In this document: positions 1-9,502 of the stretch, piece by piece
Position numbering within the stretch: position 1 is the stretch's first letter
Layout of the letters: every line of letters begins with the position of its first letter
Assembly: GCF_000973725.1 (NCBI RefSeq)
Contig: NZ_CP009621.1
Coordinates: 62,001-126,000, forward strand
Direction: 5' to 3'
Source: Pontibacter korlensis
GTDB taxonomy: Bacteria > Bacteroidota > Bacteroidia > Cytophagales > Hymenobacteraceae
DNA: 64,000 nt
Notes under the pieces: generated by a model
Databases searched by the model: none
The model's input: only the letters and a program-made list of their open reading frames with translations
What the model was told of the DNA's origin: nothing
Made by a program: the position numbers and the translations under genes

Positions 1-731
1 TCAGCGGTGAGTTCACCTGCCAGGTTGAGCGGCCACTCCTTTCCGGTGCACTCTATTACGCGTTCGCAGAAGGTTCCGTTTGTCAGTCCTTTAACTTTTT
101 CTATAATTTTATAGTGATCATCCATTTTGATTACCTCGTCCGCGCCACACTCTTTTGCAACATTTAAAGAGAACTCTCTCTGTGACACGGCGATAACCCG
201 GGCACCGGCATTTTTAGCCAGCTGCACCAGCAGCGCACCAAGGAAACCAATACCCAGTATAGCCACTGTCTGCCCCTGTCTAATATCGCTGCGCCCAAAG
301 ATGTTCATGGCACAGCCTAGCGGTTCACCCGGGAAAGGCTTGCTAACCAAAGACTCCGGCAGCTTCACCACCTTGTCGGCGTCAGCCAGGTCGTACTCTG
401 CATAAGCGTTGTAAGAAAGGGCGGCTACACGGTCGCCAGGCTTCACGGTGGTTACCCCCTCGCCTACGGCATCAATCCTCCCCCATCCTTCATGGCCCGG
501 GTTACCAGCCGCTATAGGATAGCTGAACCACTCGCGTCCTTCCCAAACAGGAATGTTGGAGGCACAAAGGCCGCAGCCCTCCAGCCGGATACGCACCTGC
601 CCGGCTTTTGGCTCGGGCAGGGCAGTTTCCTCTATTTTTACACTTTTGGGTGCCGCAACAACGGCGGCTTTCATGGTGGTGGCCCGGGTGTTGGCCACAA
701 CCTTCTGGTCAGTTGTAAGCGTGTCTTGCAT
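1..731 (-). CDS. Zinc-type alcohol dehydrogenase-like protein (MDR family), 3' part outside window
   Basis: About 243 codons are visible and the frame runs off the left edge without a stop. An N-terminal GroES-like part (GCGLCASN, NPGHEGWG) is followed by a Rossmann part with the GIGFLG nucleotide-binding motif, the layout of medium-chain dehydrogenases. I see no four-cysteine structural zinc loop. The family oxidises alcohols or polyols with NAD(P). The first ATG is at 731; an internal ATG at 674 (MKAAVV) matches the usual family N-terminus and may be the real start. It begins 3 nt after the stop of the upstream fusion gene, so it is almost certainly the next cistron of that operon. The substrate cannot be told; a sugar or polyol is an inference from the neighbours. 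Confidence 0.85.
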   Translation of the reverse strand, partial: MQDTLTTDQKVVANTRATTMKAAVVAAPKSVKIEETALPEPKAGQVRIRLEGCGLCASNIPVWEGREWFSYPIAAGNPGHEGWGRIDAVGEGVTTVKPGDRVAALSYNAYAEYDLADADKVVKLPESLVSKPFPGEPLGCAMNIFGRSDIRQGQTVAILGIGFLGALLVQLAKNAGARVIAVSQREFSLNVAKECGADEVIKMDDHYKIIEKVKGLTNGTFCERVIECTGKEWPLNLAGELTA

Positions 732-734
732 GAA

Positions 735-2798
735 TTAAGCTACTGCTACTTTTTTGACAGGTTCTTCATCTTTTTCTAAAATCGAGCTAAGGATCATCGG
801 CACTTTGTAGCCACGGTTCTCACATAGCCACTGGTAAAGCTTGGCTACCCCTTCCTGCACGTTATGCTTCGGATACCATCCGGTAGCTTCCTGGAACTTG
901 CGGGTATCAGACACATAATAATGCTGGTCACCTGGGCGCCAGTCACCGAACTTGAGCGGAATTTCATCGCCACGGTACTTGCCAATGGTTTTGAGCAGCT
1001 CCAGCAGGCTCACAGTGTTAGCCGGGCCACCACCAATGTTGAAAGCTTGTCCGCTGATGGTTGCCATGTTCTCCTGTGCCAGCAGGAAAGCATCCACCAG
1101 GTCCTCTACAAAGAGGATGTCACGCACCTGCTTGCCATCCCCATAGATGTTTACAGGTTGCCCTTCAATGGCTTTGATGGCAAAGTGTGCCACCCATCCC
1201 TGGTCTTCGTTTCCGTACTGGTGTGGGCCGTAGATGCAGCTCATGCGGAACACTGCCATCGGCAGGTTGTAAGTGCGGGCATAGTCTATCACGTACTGAT
1301 CGGCGGCACCCTTAGAGCAACCGTATGGACTGTGGAAGTCCAGGTGGCGCTGCTCTGAGATACCGTACTTCTTGATGTTGGCATCAGCCGGATAATAGCG
1401 CGACCCGTTGGAGATGAATTTCATGTCCTCCAGGCCACCATATACCTTATTGGTAGAGGTGAACACCAGCGGCGGCGGGTTATCCTGCCCGCGTATGGCC
1501 TCCAGCACGTTGATAATGCCCCGGGCATTGATCTCAAAGTCATTAATCGGAAGATCCAGGGAAGTAGTAACGGCTACCTGTGCAGCAAAGTGAAACACCT
1601 GCTCGGCGCGCTTCATTACCTGGCGCACGGCCTGCATGTCACGAATGTCGCCCACGTATACTTCCAGCCTGTCTCCGTAAGTTTCGTGCAGCCACTGCAG
1701 GTTTCTTTCAACGCCGTCGCGGCTCAGGCTATCAAACACCATTACACGCTTGCCCTGCTCCAGCAGGCGCTTTGCCAGGTTGGTGCCTACAAAGCCAGCA
1801 CCTCCTGTTATCAGCGTGTAAGGCTCTGTATCATCATCCACAGTACGCTTCACGTAGTTTAGCGCATCCAGCTTTTCGATGCCGTGTTTTGCCCACAGCC
1901 TGTAGAGCAACTTACTGGTGCCATCGGCACGCTTCAGGCCAAAATAGTATTCGCGGTCATCTAAATGGAAGCCTGCTACTGTTGGCAAGCTTGCATCCAG
2001 GTCCTTCACAGCATACCAGTACACACGCGTCGCGTCTGCCTTTAATACCTTCTTGAACTCCTGTAACTGCTTATACTCATCGTGCTGCCAGGTAGAGAAT
2101 CCAGCTTCGGTAATCCACAGCTCTGCTTTGCAGTTGTTACGGTCCATCACCTGGCGCACGGCCTGTATGTTGTCCTGCCAGCCATCCCACATCTGGTCGA
2201 AAACATAGGGGAAGCCGTGTATACCCACAGCATCAATATACTGCATTACGCCACGGTCAAACATGGTCTGCAGCCAGTTCGGATCAATGGGACTCATACC
2301 TCCTAGCAGCGTCTTTTTGCCCAGCTGTTTACACCAGTAAGCAGCACCGCCTATCATTTCGGCAAACTTATGCCAGCCGTAGTCATGGGTAAAGTCATAC
2401 TCGACCATGTTGTTTGGCTCGTTCCACAACTCTACCCACTCAAAATGCTCCCCATGCTTAGCAATAAACACATCCAGGAAATCGGCATAAGCTTTCTTGT
2501 CTTTAGGAGGAGAAGAGGTACGAGGTCTTTCGCCTATACTTGGCGGGGTATACAAGAAGCATGGAAGTATATGTACCTCCTTAGCCACAGTTGGTATAAG
2601 CCAGTCGTACCAGTCTTTGCCCCCTGGAGTATAGTAGTCGGCCCAGGAAACTCCGGTACGCAGCTCTGTTACGCCCAGCTCCTTTAAGCTGGCCAGCGTT
2701 TCTTTAACATGCTCATACTCGCCGGGTCTGAACCATTCCACCAGTCCCACCAAGGGGATCTCAGGCTTACTGTTCATCATTTTATCATCTATTTTCAT
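735..2798 (-). CDS. Fusion: glycoside hydrolase (clan A type TIM barrel) + CDP-paratose 2-epimerase-like SDR
   Basis: 687 aa in two parts. Residues about 15-310 look like a clan A glycoside hydrolase (GH39-like): WNEP with E127 as candidate acid/base and WITEAGFS with E231 as candidate nucleophile. Residues about 327-670 form an extended SDR: GGAGFVG at 332-338, then STNKVYG, HSPYGCSKGAADQY and GDGKQVRD, which I recognise as signatures of CDP-paratose/tyvelose 2-epimerases. No signal peptide is visible, so it is probably cytosolic. It sits between another epimerase (37 nt upstream) and an MDR dehydrogenase (3 nt downstream). Making or remodelling a nucleotide sugar or glycoconjugate is inference. 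The fusion is unusual; no stop or frameshift was seen at the domain junction. Internal starts at M7 or M8 are possible. Confidence 0.85.
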   Translation of the reverse strand: MKIDDKMMNSKPEIPLVGLVEWFRPGEYEHVKETLASLKELGVTELRTGVSWADYYTPGGKDWYDWLIPTVAKEVHILPCFLYTPPSIGERPRTSSPPKDKKAYADFLDVFIAKHGEHFEWVELWNEPNNMVEYDFTHDYGWHKFAEMIGGAAYWCKQLGKKTLLGGMSPIDPNWLQTMFDRGVMQYIDAVGIHGFPYVFDQMWDGWQDNIQAVRQVMDRNNCKAELWITEAGFSTWQHDEYKQLQEFKKVLKADATRVYWYAVKDLDASLPTVAGFHLDDREYYFGLKRADGTSKLLYRLWAKHGIEKLDALNYVKRTVDDDTEPYTLITGGAGFVGTNLAKRLLEQGKRVMVFDSLSRDGVERNLQWLHETYGDRLEVYVGDIRDMQAVRQVMKRAEQVFHFAAQVAVTTSLDLPINDFEINARGIINVLEAIRGQDNPPPLVFTSTNKVYGGLEDMKFISNGSRYYPADANIKKYGISEQRHLDFHSPYGCSKGAADQYVIDYARTYNLPMAVFRMSCIYGPHQYGNEDQGWVAHFAIKAIEGQPVNIYGDGKQVRDILFVEDLVDAFLLAQENMATISGQAFNIGGGPANTVSLLELLKTIGKYRGDEIPLKFGDWRPGDQHYYVSDTRKFQEATGWYPKHNVQEGVAKLYQWLCENRGYKVPMILSSILEKDEEPVKKVAVA

Positions 2799-2835
2799 AT
2801 CAGTACAATCCTTATTTGATTACATGAACGGCTTT

Positions 2836-3954
2836 CTAAACCGTTAACCCTCGGGCAGCCAGCTCGGCACTTGCCTCGTTTACGCGGTCGTAGGCAATCT
2901 GTCCCTCCAACCAATTAGCCAGCTCTTGCAGACCGGCATTAAACTCTACCTGCGGATAGAAGCCCAGTACTTCCTGCGCCAAAGAGATGTCGGCGTAACA
3001 GTGGCGGATATCCCCAACTCTGTACTTGCCTGTAATCTCTGGCACCAGCTCTGTTTTGCCCATTACAGTAGCCAGTCGCTGGCCAATCTCACGGATGGTA
3101 TAGTTGTTACCGCTGCCTACGTTAAATACTCTACCCCTTGCCTCTTCTTTCTCCATGGCCAGACGACATGCCAAAGCCACATCGCGCACATGCACGAAGT
3201 CGCGCTGCTGATACCCGTCTTCGAAAATCATAGGAGAATTGTTGTTTAGCAGGCGGGATGCAAAGATGGCCAGCACACCTGTGTAGGGGTTGGATAGCGC
3301 CTGCCGCGTACCGTACACATTAAAGAAGCGCATCGCCACAGTAGGAATGTTATAGGCACGGCCCACCATCAGGCAAAGTCGCTCCTGGTCATACTTACTA
3401 AGCGCGTACACAGATGAGAGCGACGGTGCTTTGGACTCTGATGTAGGCACCGGCTCCAGCTTTTCGCCCTTATCGTTGTAAAGCTCCCAGTCAGCAGCTT
3501 TCAGCTGCTCCAGCGGACGCTCCTGCACTGTGGTGAGTTCACCGGCGGGATTCTTATACATCCCCTCGCCGTAGATACTCATGCTGCTGGCTACTACCAG
3601 TTTCTTCACCGGCTTTTTGATAAGTGCCTCCAGTAGAACCGTGGTACCTATGTTATTTACATCTGTATACTCTTTCAGTTCATACATGCTCTGCCCTACG
3701 CCAACCATGGCAGCAAAGTGGAACACGTAATCCACCCCCTCCAGCGCGCGCGCCACATCCTCCGGGTTACGCACATCACCTACCATCAATTCCACATCTT
3801 CGTGCAGGTACTCAGGTCTTGTGCAGTCTTTACCATGTACCTGCTCACTTAGGTTATCCAACGCTCTTACGGTATAGCCATGCTGCAGAAGCTCATCAGC
3901 CAGGTGTGATCCTATAAATCCGGCTCCTCCGGTTATCAATACTCTGTTTTCCAT
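2836..3954 (-). CDS. NAD-dependent epimerase/dehydratase (extended SDR)
   Basis: 372 aa. The N-terminal NAD motif GGAGFIGSH starts at residue 8. The family elements SSMSIYGEG (Ser) and YALSKYDQE (YxxxK catalytic pair) follow, then MRFFNVYG and a QQRDFVHVRDVA segment. This is the pattern of UDP-glucose 4-epimerase/dTDP-glucose 4,6-dehydratase relatives acting on nucleotide sugars. An insertion between the Ser and Tyr motifs (about residues 135-175) is longer than in GalE. It ends 37 nt before the fusion gene and begins 85 nt after the SDR gene at 4040, so the four genes from 4744 down to 1 probably form one operon. The exact substrate is not deducible. Confidence 0.88.
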   Translation of the reverse strand: MENRVLITGGAGFIGSHLADELLQHGYTVRALDNLSEQVHGKDCTRPEYLHEDVELMVGDVRNPEDVARALEGVDYVFHFAAMVGVGQSMYELKEYTDVNNIGTTVLLEALIKKPVKKLVVASSMSIYGEGMYKNPAGELTTVQERPLEQLKAADWELYNDKGEKLEPVPTSESKAPSLSSVYALSKYDQERLCLMVGRAYNIPTVAMRFFNVYGTRQALSNPYTGVLAIFASRLLNNNSPMIFEDGYQQRDFVHVRDVALACRLAMEKEEARGRVFNVGSGNNYTIREIGQRLATVMGKTELVPEITGKYRVGDIRHCYADISLAQEVLGFYPQVEFNAGLQELANWLEGQIAYDRVNEASAELAARGLTV

Positions 3955-4039
3955 AGTTCAGTATTTCCTGTTCTGTTGTTTAGTGTGTATTATATTAAGA
4001 GTAGGGTGTTCGTCTGTCTAGCTCCTTTACCGGCAAGTG

Positions 4040-4744
4040 CTAAAACACCTGCGCCGAGGGCCTTAAGGTGATGTGGTTAATGGACACTTCGGGCGGTTGC
4101 TGCAAGGCATACAGTACAGCGTTGGCCACCTGGCTGGCAGTAAGGGCACCATAGCCTATACTTTCAGCGGTCTGGTATCCGGAAATGGTATTATCAAAAA
4201 AGGCCGTGTCAGTTACTCCCGGCGCTACAACACTTACGCGTATTGCTGGCAGCACCTCCTGTCGCAGCGTTTCGGCAATTACCTGCAGGGCCGTTTTTGT
4301 GGCAGCGTACACCCCACCATAAGGATATGCCTGCCCCGCCGACACTGACGATACCAGCACCACATCGCCATGGCCTGCCTCCAGCATGCCCGGCACAAAA
4401 GCCCTGATCATACGCAGGGTGCCCATCAGGTTTGTGTTGATGACATGCTGCCACTTTTCCGGGTCTCCCTCCGTCAGCTTCTCGTGTATGCCTTGCCCGG
4501 CACAGCAAACCATCACATCAGGTGTGCCTAGGTGCTGCTGCACATGGGCAAAAAGCCGGTCGATGGCTGCGGCATCGGTTACATCACAAGTAAAAGGGTG
4601 GGTGTTGGAGGGTGAGTCTGTTGGCAGGTGCAGGTCAGCAATGGCGGTGGTCACCTGGGCTGCAGATAGTTGTTCCACAACGGCCTTGCCAATGCCAGAG
4701 CCTCCACCACTTACTACCGCCTTTCTGCCTTTCAGGTATTGCAT
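4040..4744 (-). CDS. Short-chain dehydrogenase/reductase (classical SDR)
   Basis: 234 aa, usual for classical SDRs. The TGxxxGxG-type motif is present as SGGGSGIGKA near residue 13, the NTNLMG segment in the middle, and the catalytic Ser-Tyr-Lys set as SSVSAGQAYPYGGVYAATK. The protein should be a soluble NAD(P)-dependent oxidoreductase of unknown substrate. It is the first gene of the leftward sugar-nucleotide cluster and is separated from the rightward GNAT gene by a 242-bp divergent intergenic region that should hold both promoters. Confidence 0.88.
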   Translation of the reverse strand: MQYLKGRKAVVSGGGSGIGKAVVEQLSAAQVTTAIADLHLPTDSPSNTHPFTCDVTDAAAIDRLFAHVQQHLGTPDVMVCCAGQGIHEKLTEGDPEKWQHVINTNLMGTLRMIRAFVPGMLEAGHGDVVLVSSVSAGQAYPYGGVYAATKTALQVIAETLRQEVLPAIRVSVVAPGVTDTAFFDNTISGYQTAESIGYGALTASQVANAVLYALQQPPEVSINHITLRPSAQVF

Positions 4745-4986
4745 GCTGTACGCTTGCTACTTTTTCGGATATATATTTGTTATTTAATACTAGTTTCGTA
4801 GTACAACGCAGCAGCAGCGATGAGGGTTGTAGATGCTTGAAATCTTATATATAAAAATGGCCTAATTAATGTATAGAAGGCCTATCTGAAACCCCGCTTC
4901 AGCAGTATTTAGTGTATTGAAATGTTGTACCGAACTCGCACAGGCCATAACCATTTGCAGGTAAACTAACCTTAGACAAAACTTAT

Positions 4987-5586
4987 ATGCACAGCCTCCC
5001 GAATCACATCCAGTTACAAGACAAGCGTGTACTGCTACGCCCCTACCAGCCTTCTGATCTGGAAAGTTTACCTGCCCTTGTGTTTGATGAGGATATCTGG
5101 CGCTTTATGCCGAACCGCATCAGCAACCAGCAGGAACTACAGGCATGGGCACAGACAGTGGAGCAGGGGTTTGCCCATGGTACCCGCTATACTTTTATGA
5201 TTGTAGACAGAGCCACCGGACGACTAGCAGGCAGCACGAGCTACGGCAACATTTCCTTGCCAGACAGGCGGCTGGAGATTGGCTGGACCTGGTTGAGCAG
5301 GGGCTACCGGGGCACTGGATTAAACCGCCACTGCAAGTTCCTGCTACTGAGCTATGCCTTTGAGCAGCTTAAGATGGAGCGCGTGGAGTTAAAGACTGAT
5401 GTGCTTAACCTGCGTTCGCGCCGGGCTATGCAGAAAATAGGAGCAACAGAAGAGGGAGTACTGCGCAGCCATACCCAGATGCATGACGGCCGCCGCCGCG
5501 ATACCATTTATTATAGCATACTGCTCCCGGAGTGGCAAGCAATAAAGCAACGCGTATTTAACAACCTCGCTGCTCAGGATGCTTAA
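4987..5586 (+). CDS. GNAT family N-acetyltransferase (RimJ/RimL-like)
   Basis: 199 aa. The N-terminal LLRPYQPSDLE and the acetyl-CoA binding stretch GYRGTGLN followed by VELKTDVLNLRSRRAMQKIGATEEG are typical of the RimJ/RimL branch, which acetylates protein N-termini or small molecules using acetyl-CoA. No signal peptide. The histidine phosphatase gene follows after 56 nt in the same direction, so co-transcription is likely. The substrate is unknown. Confidence 0.88.
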   Translation: MHSLPNHIQLQDKRVLLRPYQPSDLESLPALVFDEDIWRFMPNRISNQQELQAWAQTVEQGFAHGTRYTFMIVDRATGRLAGSTSYGNISLPDRRLEIGWTWLSRGYRGTGLNRHCKFLLLSYAFEQLKMERVELKTDVLNLRSRRAMQKIGATEEGVLRSHTQMHDGRRRDTIYYSILLPEWQAIKQRVFNNLAAQDA

Positions 5587-5642
5587 AGTATAACTCCAGC
5601 GGGTTTTGGCGTATACTTCCTGTAAACCAACCACCTCTGTAC

Positions 5643-6224
5643 TTGACACCTGATGCCACTGCCAAACGGATTTTTCTCATCCGCCATGCCCGCCCCCTGC
5701 TGCCGCACGAGGGTTTATTCGATGTGGAGGCTGCACGAAGCTATATATCCGCCTACGACACAGCCCAGGTAGAGGAGTTTGTGCTGCAGCATGAAACACT
5801 GCCTTATCAGCACGTAACCAAAGTATACTGCAGCACCCTCGTACGCTCCCAGTTAACTGCACGCGCCATCTTTGGTGAGGAGGTGGAGCTGCTCATCGAT
5901 CATACATTCCGCGAATTCGAAAGGCGCATCTTTACACTCCCGCTGATGCGCCTGCCCATAAAAGTATGGCTCCTGAGCGCCCGCCTGCTTTGGTTCCTGG
6001 GCTTTAACAGCCGCGACATTGAAACCTTTCGCCAGGCCCGCGCCCGCGCCAGGCAAGCTGCTGAAAAGTTAGCGCAGGATGCCCTTCAGCATAACACGAC
6101 TGTGCTGGTAGGCCATGGACTACTTAACAGCTTTATCCGCCGGGAGTTGAAGCGCATGGGCTGGAAAGCTAGTATAAAAGGAGGCAATGATTTCTTATCT
6201 GTGCATATGTTAAGCCACATATAA
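5643..6224 (+). CDS. Histidine phosphatase superfamily protein
   Basis: 193 aa from a TTG start; no in-frame ATG is near and the frame is open a little further upstream, so the start is uncertain. FLIRHARPL carries the RHx phosphohistidine motif and LVGHGLLNSFIRREL supplies the second catalytic histidine, as in the phosphoglycerate mutase-like superfamily. The middle (residues about 95-125) is hydrophobic. It probably hydrolyses a phosphomonoester in the cytosol; the substrate is unknown. It lies 56 nt downstream of the GNAT gene. Confidence 0.8.
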   Translation: MTPDATAKRIFLIRHARPLLPHEGLFDVEAARSYISAYDTAQVEEFVLQHETLPYQHVTKVYCSTLVRSQLTARAIFGEEVELLIDHTFREFERRIFTLPLMRLPIKVWLLSARLLWFLGFNSRDIETFRQARARARQAAEKLAQDALQHNTTVLVGHGLLNSFIRRELKRMGWKASIKGGNDFLSVHMLSHI

Positions 6225-6502
6225 GCAAATTTAAACATATATATGTGCAACAACACATTTTCAGAATAGTATAATAATCAAACATTTAGCCCATTCTCCA
6301 CTTGCCTTCTTATAGAAGCTGCAGTAGTAGCTGATACACAACCAAGCAGTAGTAGCGTCTACTGTTTGCATCAGTTTATTTACTGGCAGCTCGAGCGCTG
6401 AAGGCACCACGGCATCACCCGCCTATCCTGCTACTTTACCGGCACCTTATTTCCTGCTTCCAAAGCACTTTACATTCTATTTTACAAATAACCTATCTGT
6501 TT

Positions 6503-9484
6503 ATGAAGAAACATATACTATTGAGTTTACTGCTGCTCTTCACCCTGCTACCGAGTGTATGGGCCCAAACTCAAACCGTTTCCGGAAGAGTAACAGCAGC
6601 TTCCGACGGTTCCGCATTGCCAGGTGTTACGGTACTGGAGAAAGGCACTACAAATGGTGTGACAACGGGTGGCAACGGCGAATACAGCCTGAATGTACAG
6701 CCAAATGCCACGCTTGTTTTCCGCTTTGTAGGAATGACCTCTCAGGAGGTACCTGTTCAGGGTAGATCTACTGTAGACCTACAGCTTCGTGCTGACCAGC
6801 AACAACTGGAAGAAGTTGTGGTGGTGGGGTATGGTACGCAGCTAAAACAGGAGCTGACAGGTAACATCTCCAGAATATCTGGCGAAGACATTCAGAACAT
6901 TCCATCACCCTCTCTGGAAACAGCGCTGCAAGGTAGAGCTGCCGGGGTTTATATCAATCAAGGCAGCGGTAAGTTAGGCCAGGGTATTAACATACGTGTG
7001 CGTGGCGCAGCTTCTGTATCAGCAAACAACCAGCCACTTTATGTGGTAGATGGTATACCCGTTACCTCCTCTGACCTTGGCACCAGCAACGCCGAACCTC
7101 TGAACCCAATTGCTGATATCAACCCCAACGATATTGCTTCTATAGAGATTCTGAAAGATGCTTCTGCTGCAGCAATCTATGGTTCCAGGGCATCAAATGG
7201 CGTGGTGATCATTACAACCAAGCGCGGCCAGGCCGGTAAAACAAACATCAACTTTAACTACTACACCGGCTTTAGCCGCCCTACTAAAATCAGGGAGTTC
7301 CTGAATGCGGCTGAGTATGTTGAGCTGTTTACAGAGGCCATCGAAAACGTAGGAGGTAACCCTGAAACTGTTTTTGCCAGAAACGGCCTGGATATCAACT
7401 CTCCTTATGACCAGAATTGGGGAGAGGAGCCATTCAGAACAGGTAGTGTGTCTCAGTATGAGATTTCGCTTAGCGGAGGCAATGAAAAAACGCGCTTATA
7501 TATTAATGGCAATTACAACACCACAGATGGTATACTGGTCGGTAATGAGTTTGACAGAGCCTCTGGTCGCTTTAACATAGACCATAGTATTGGTGATAGG
7601 GTTAGGATTGGCACCAACATCTCGCTTATCCGCACACTGAACCAGCGTGTTTCTGACGACAATGCCTTTTCTAACGTGATTCAACTAAACGCGCTGCCCC
7701 CTATACAACCAAAGATAGACCCAGAAACAGGTGATTTGAATAGAAGAACACTGTATTACAACAACCTGATAGACCAGCGGGATGGCTTCAATGATGCGCT
7801 CACCTACCGCACTATTAGCACAGGCTTTTTGGAATTCGACCTACTTGAAAACCTCAGGTTCAGAACCGAGCATGGCGTAGACTTTCTCAACCTGCAGGAA
7901 GAGCTCTACCTGGGCAGACAAACTCAGGATGGTGGTCCTTCAGGCTACGGTTATAATTCGCAGCTCACTTCTATCAACTACAATACAAACAACACACTAA
8001 CCTACAACGCGCTTTTTGCAGATATCCATAAACTAGAGTTGTTAGGCGGGTTTAGCTACCAACGCGCTAACACAAGCACCGCCTCAGTAGAAGCCCGTGG
8101 TTTCCCAAGTGACCGGTTCAAGAAAATTGCCAGCGCCGCCCGCATTACAAGCGGCTCTTCTTCCGAAACAGGCTATGTGTTTGTATCATATTATACTAGA
8201 GCCAACTATGTGTTAAACGGAAGATACCTGTTTAGCGGAAGTGTGCGTGTGGATGGCTCCTCCAGGTTTGGTTCGGGCAATCGCTTTGGTGCCTTCCCGG
8301 CTGCATCGGCAGGTTGGATCCTGACAGAGGAACCCTTTTTTGGCGAATCGAATATTCTAAGCTTTTTGAAGTTGCGAACAAGCTATGGCCTGACAGGAAA
8401 CGCAGAGATAGACAATTTTGCGCCACTAGGCTTATATAGTGCTGCTGCCTACGAAGAATTGGCAGGCTTGGTACCAACAAGCTTACCCAGTGAGGACCTG
8501 CGTTGGGAAAAAACAAAGCAATTGGATATAGGTATCGACTATGGTCTGTTTAATGACAGAATCACCGGTGAAATAGATTACTATATCAAGAACACGGAAG
8601 ATCTGTTGTTAAACCTCCCCATTCCAGGCTACAACGGTTATACGATCATCACTAAAAACATCGGCAAGCTGGAAAACAAAGGCTTTGAGTTTGTAGTGAA
8701 TACGCAAAACTTAGTCGGCACCTTCCAATGGAACACGAACTTTAACATTGCCTTCAATAAGAACAAGGTTACTGACTTAGGTGGCAACACAATCTTTGGC
8801 AACTCCAGGGGCCTTGGCCAGATTCGTGAGGGTGAGCCGATGGGCGTTTTCTGGGGTCCTAAGTACGCTGGCGTAGACCCACAGACAGGCGATGCCCTGT
8901 ATTATATTGAGGCAGGCAGCGATGAAACCACCAGCAACTACAGCCTTGCAGAGGATCAGCGCGTGGGAAACCCTAACCCTGAGTTTACCGGTGGCCTTAC
9001 CAATAACTTCTCCTTTAAAGGTTTTGACCTAAGCGTACTGATGCAGTTTGTGTCAGGCAATGACATTTATAACATGGCGGGCTTCTTCCAGTCGGTAAAC
9101 GCAGACTACTTTGATAACCAGACAAAGGACCAGCTAAACAGATGGCAACAGCCCGGTGATGTAACAGATGTACCACAGGCAAGATACCTGGCAGGAAACG
9201 GGGCCGGCCGTTCTTCGCGATGGGTACAGGATGGTTCTTTCCTGCGCCTCAACAACGTGAACCTCGGCTACCGGATTCCAGCCAACTTAGTAAACAGATG
9301 GCACCTACAGTCGGCCAGAATCTATGTGCAGGCAACTAACCTGGCCACTTTTACAGACTACGACGGTTACGATCCGGAAGTGAACACCACCTACTTCGGA
9401 CGCAGTAACGTGAACCTGGGCCACGACTTTTACACTCCGCCGCTGGCCAAAACATTTACTGTAGGCGTGAACATTGGTCTGTAA
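6503..9484 (+). CDS. SusC/RagA family TonB-linked outer-membrane transporter
   Basis: 993 aa. A Sec signal peptide (residues 1-21, cleavage after VWA) is followed by a carboxypeptidase-regulatory-like domain (about 24-95) and a plug domain that begins at LEEVVVVGYGTQ and contains VRGAASVSANNQPLYVVDG. The rest is a long beta-barrel ending in an aromatic-rich strand (FTVGVNIGL). Family members import oligosaccharides or peptides through the outer membrane with a SusD lipoprotein, powered by TonB. The partner gene follows after 18 nt. No glycoside hydrolase or sensor gene is adjacent, so the substrate cannot be named. Confidence 0.95.
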   Translation: MKKHILLSLLLLFTLLPSVWAQTQTVSGRVTAASDGSALPGVTVLEKGTTNGVTTGGNGEYSLNVQPNATLVFRFVGMTSQEVPVQGRSTVDLQLRADQQQLEEVVVVGYGTQLKQELTGNISRISGEDIQNIPSPSLETALQGRAAGVYINQGSGKLGQGINIRVRGAASVSANNQPLYVVDGIPVTSSDLGTSNAEPLNPIADINPNDIASIEILKDASAAAIYGSRASNGVVIITTKRGQAGKTNINFNYYTGFSRPTKIREFLNAAEYVELFTEAIENVGGNPETVFARNGLDINSPYDQNWGEEPFRTGSVSQYEISLSGGNEKTRLYINGNYNTTDGILVGNEFDRASGRFNIDHSIGDRVRIGTNISLIRTLNQRVSDDNAFSNVIQLNALPPIQPKIDPETGDLNRRTLYYNNLIDQRDGFNDALTYRTISTGFLEFDLLENLRFRTEHGVDFLNLQEELYLGRQTQDGGPSGYGYNSQLTSINYNTNNTLTYNALFADIHKLELLGGFSYQRANTSTASVEARGFPSDRFKKIASAARITSGSSSETGYVFVSYYTRANYVLNGRYLFSGSVRVDGSSRFGSGNRFGAFPAASAGWILTEEPFFGESNILSFLKLRTSYGLTGNAEIDNFAPLGLYSAAAYEELAGLVPTSLPSEDLRWEKTKQLDIGIDYGLFNDRITGEIDYYIKNTEDLLLNLPIPGYNGYTIITKNIGKLENKGFEFVVNTQNLVGTFQWNTNFNIAFNKNKVTDLGGNTIFGNSRGLGQIREGEPMGVFWGPKYAGVDPQTGDALYYIEAGSDETTSNYSLAEDQRVGNPNPEFTGGLTNNFSFKGFDLSVLMQFVSGNDIYNMAGFFQSVNADYFDNQTKDQLNRWQQPGDVTDVPQARYLAGNGAGRSSRWVQDGSFLRLNNVNLGYRIPANLVNRWHLQSARIYVQATNLATFTDYDGYDPEVNTTYFGRSNVNLGHDFYTPPLAKTFTVGVNIGL

Positions 9485-9502
9485 CCTAAACCCCGACAAG
9501 AC

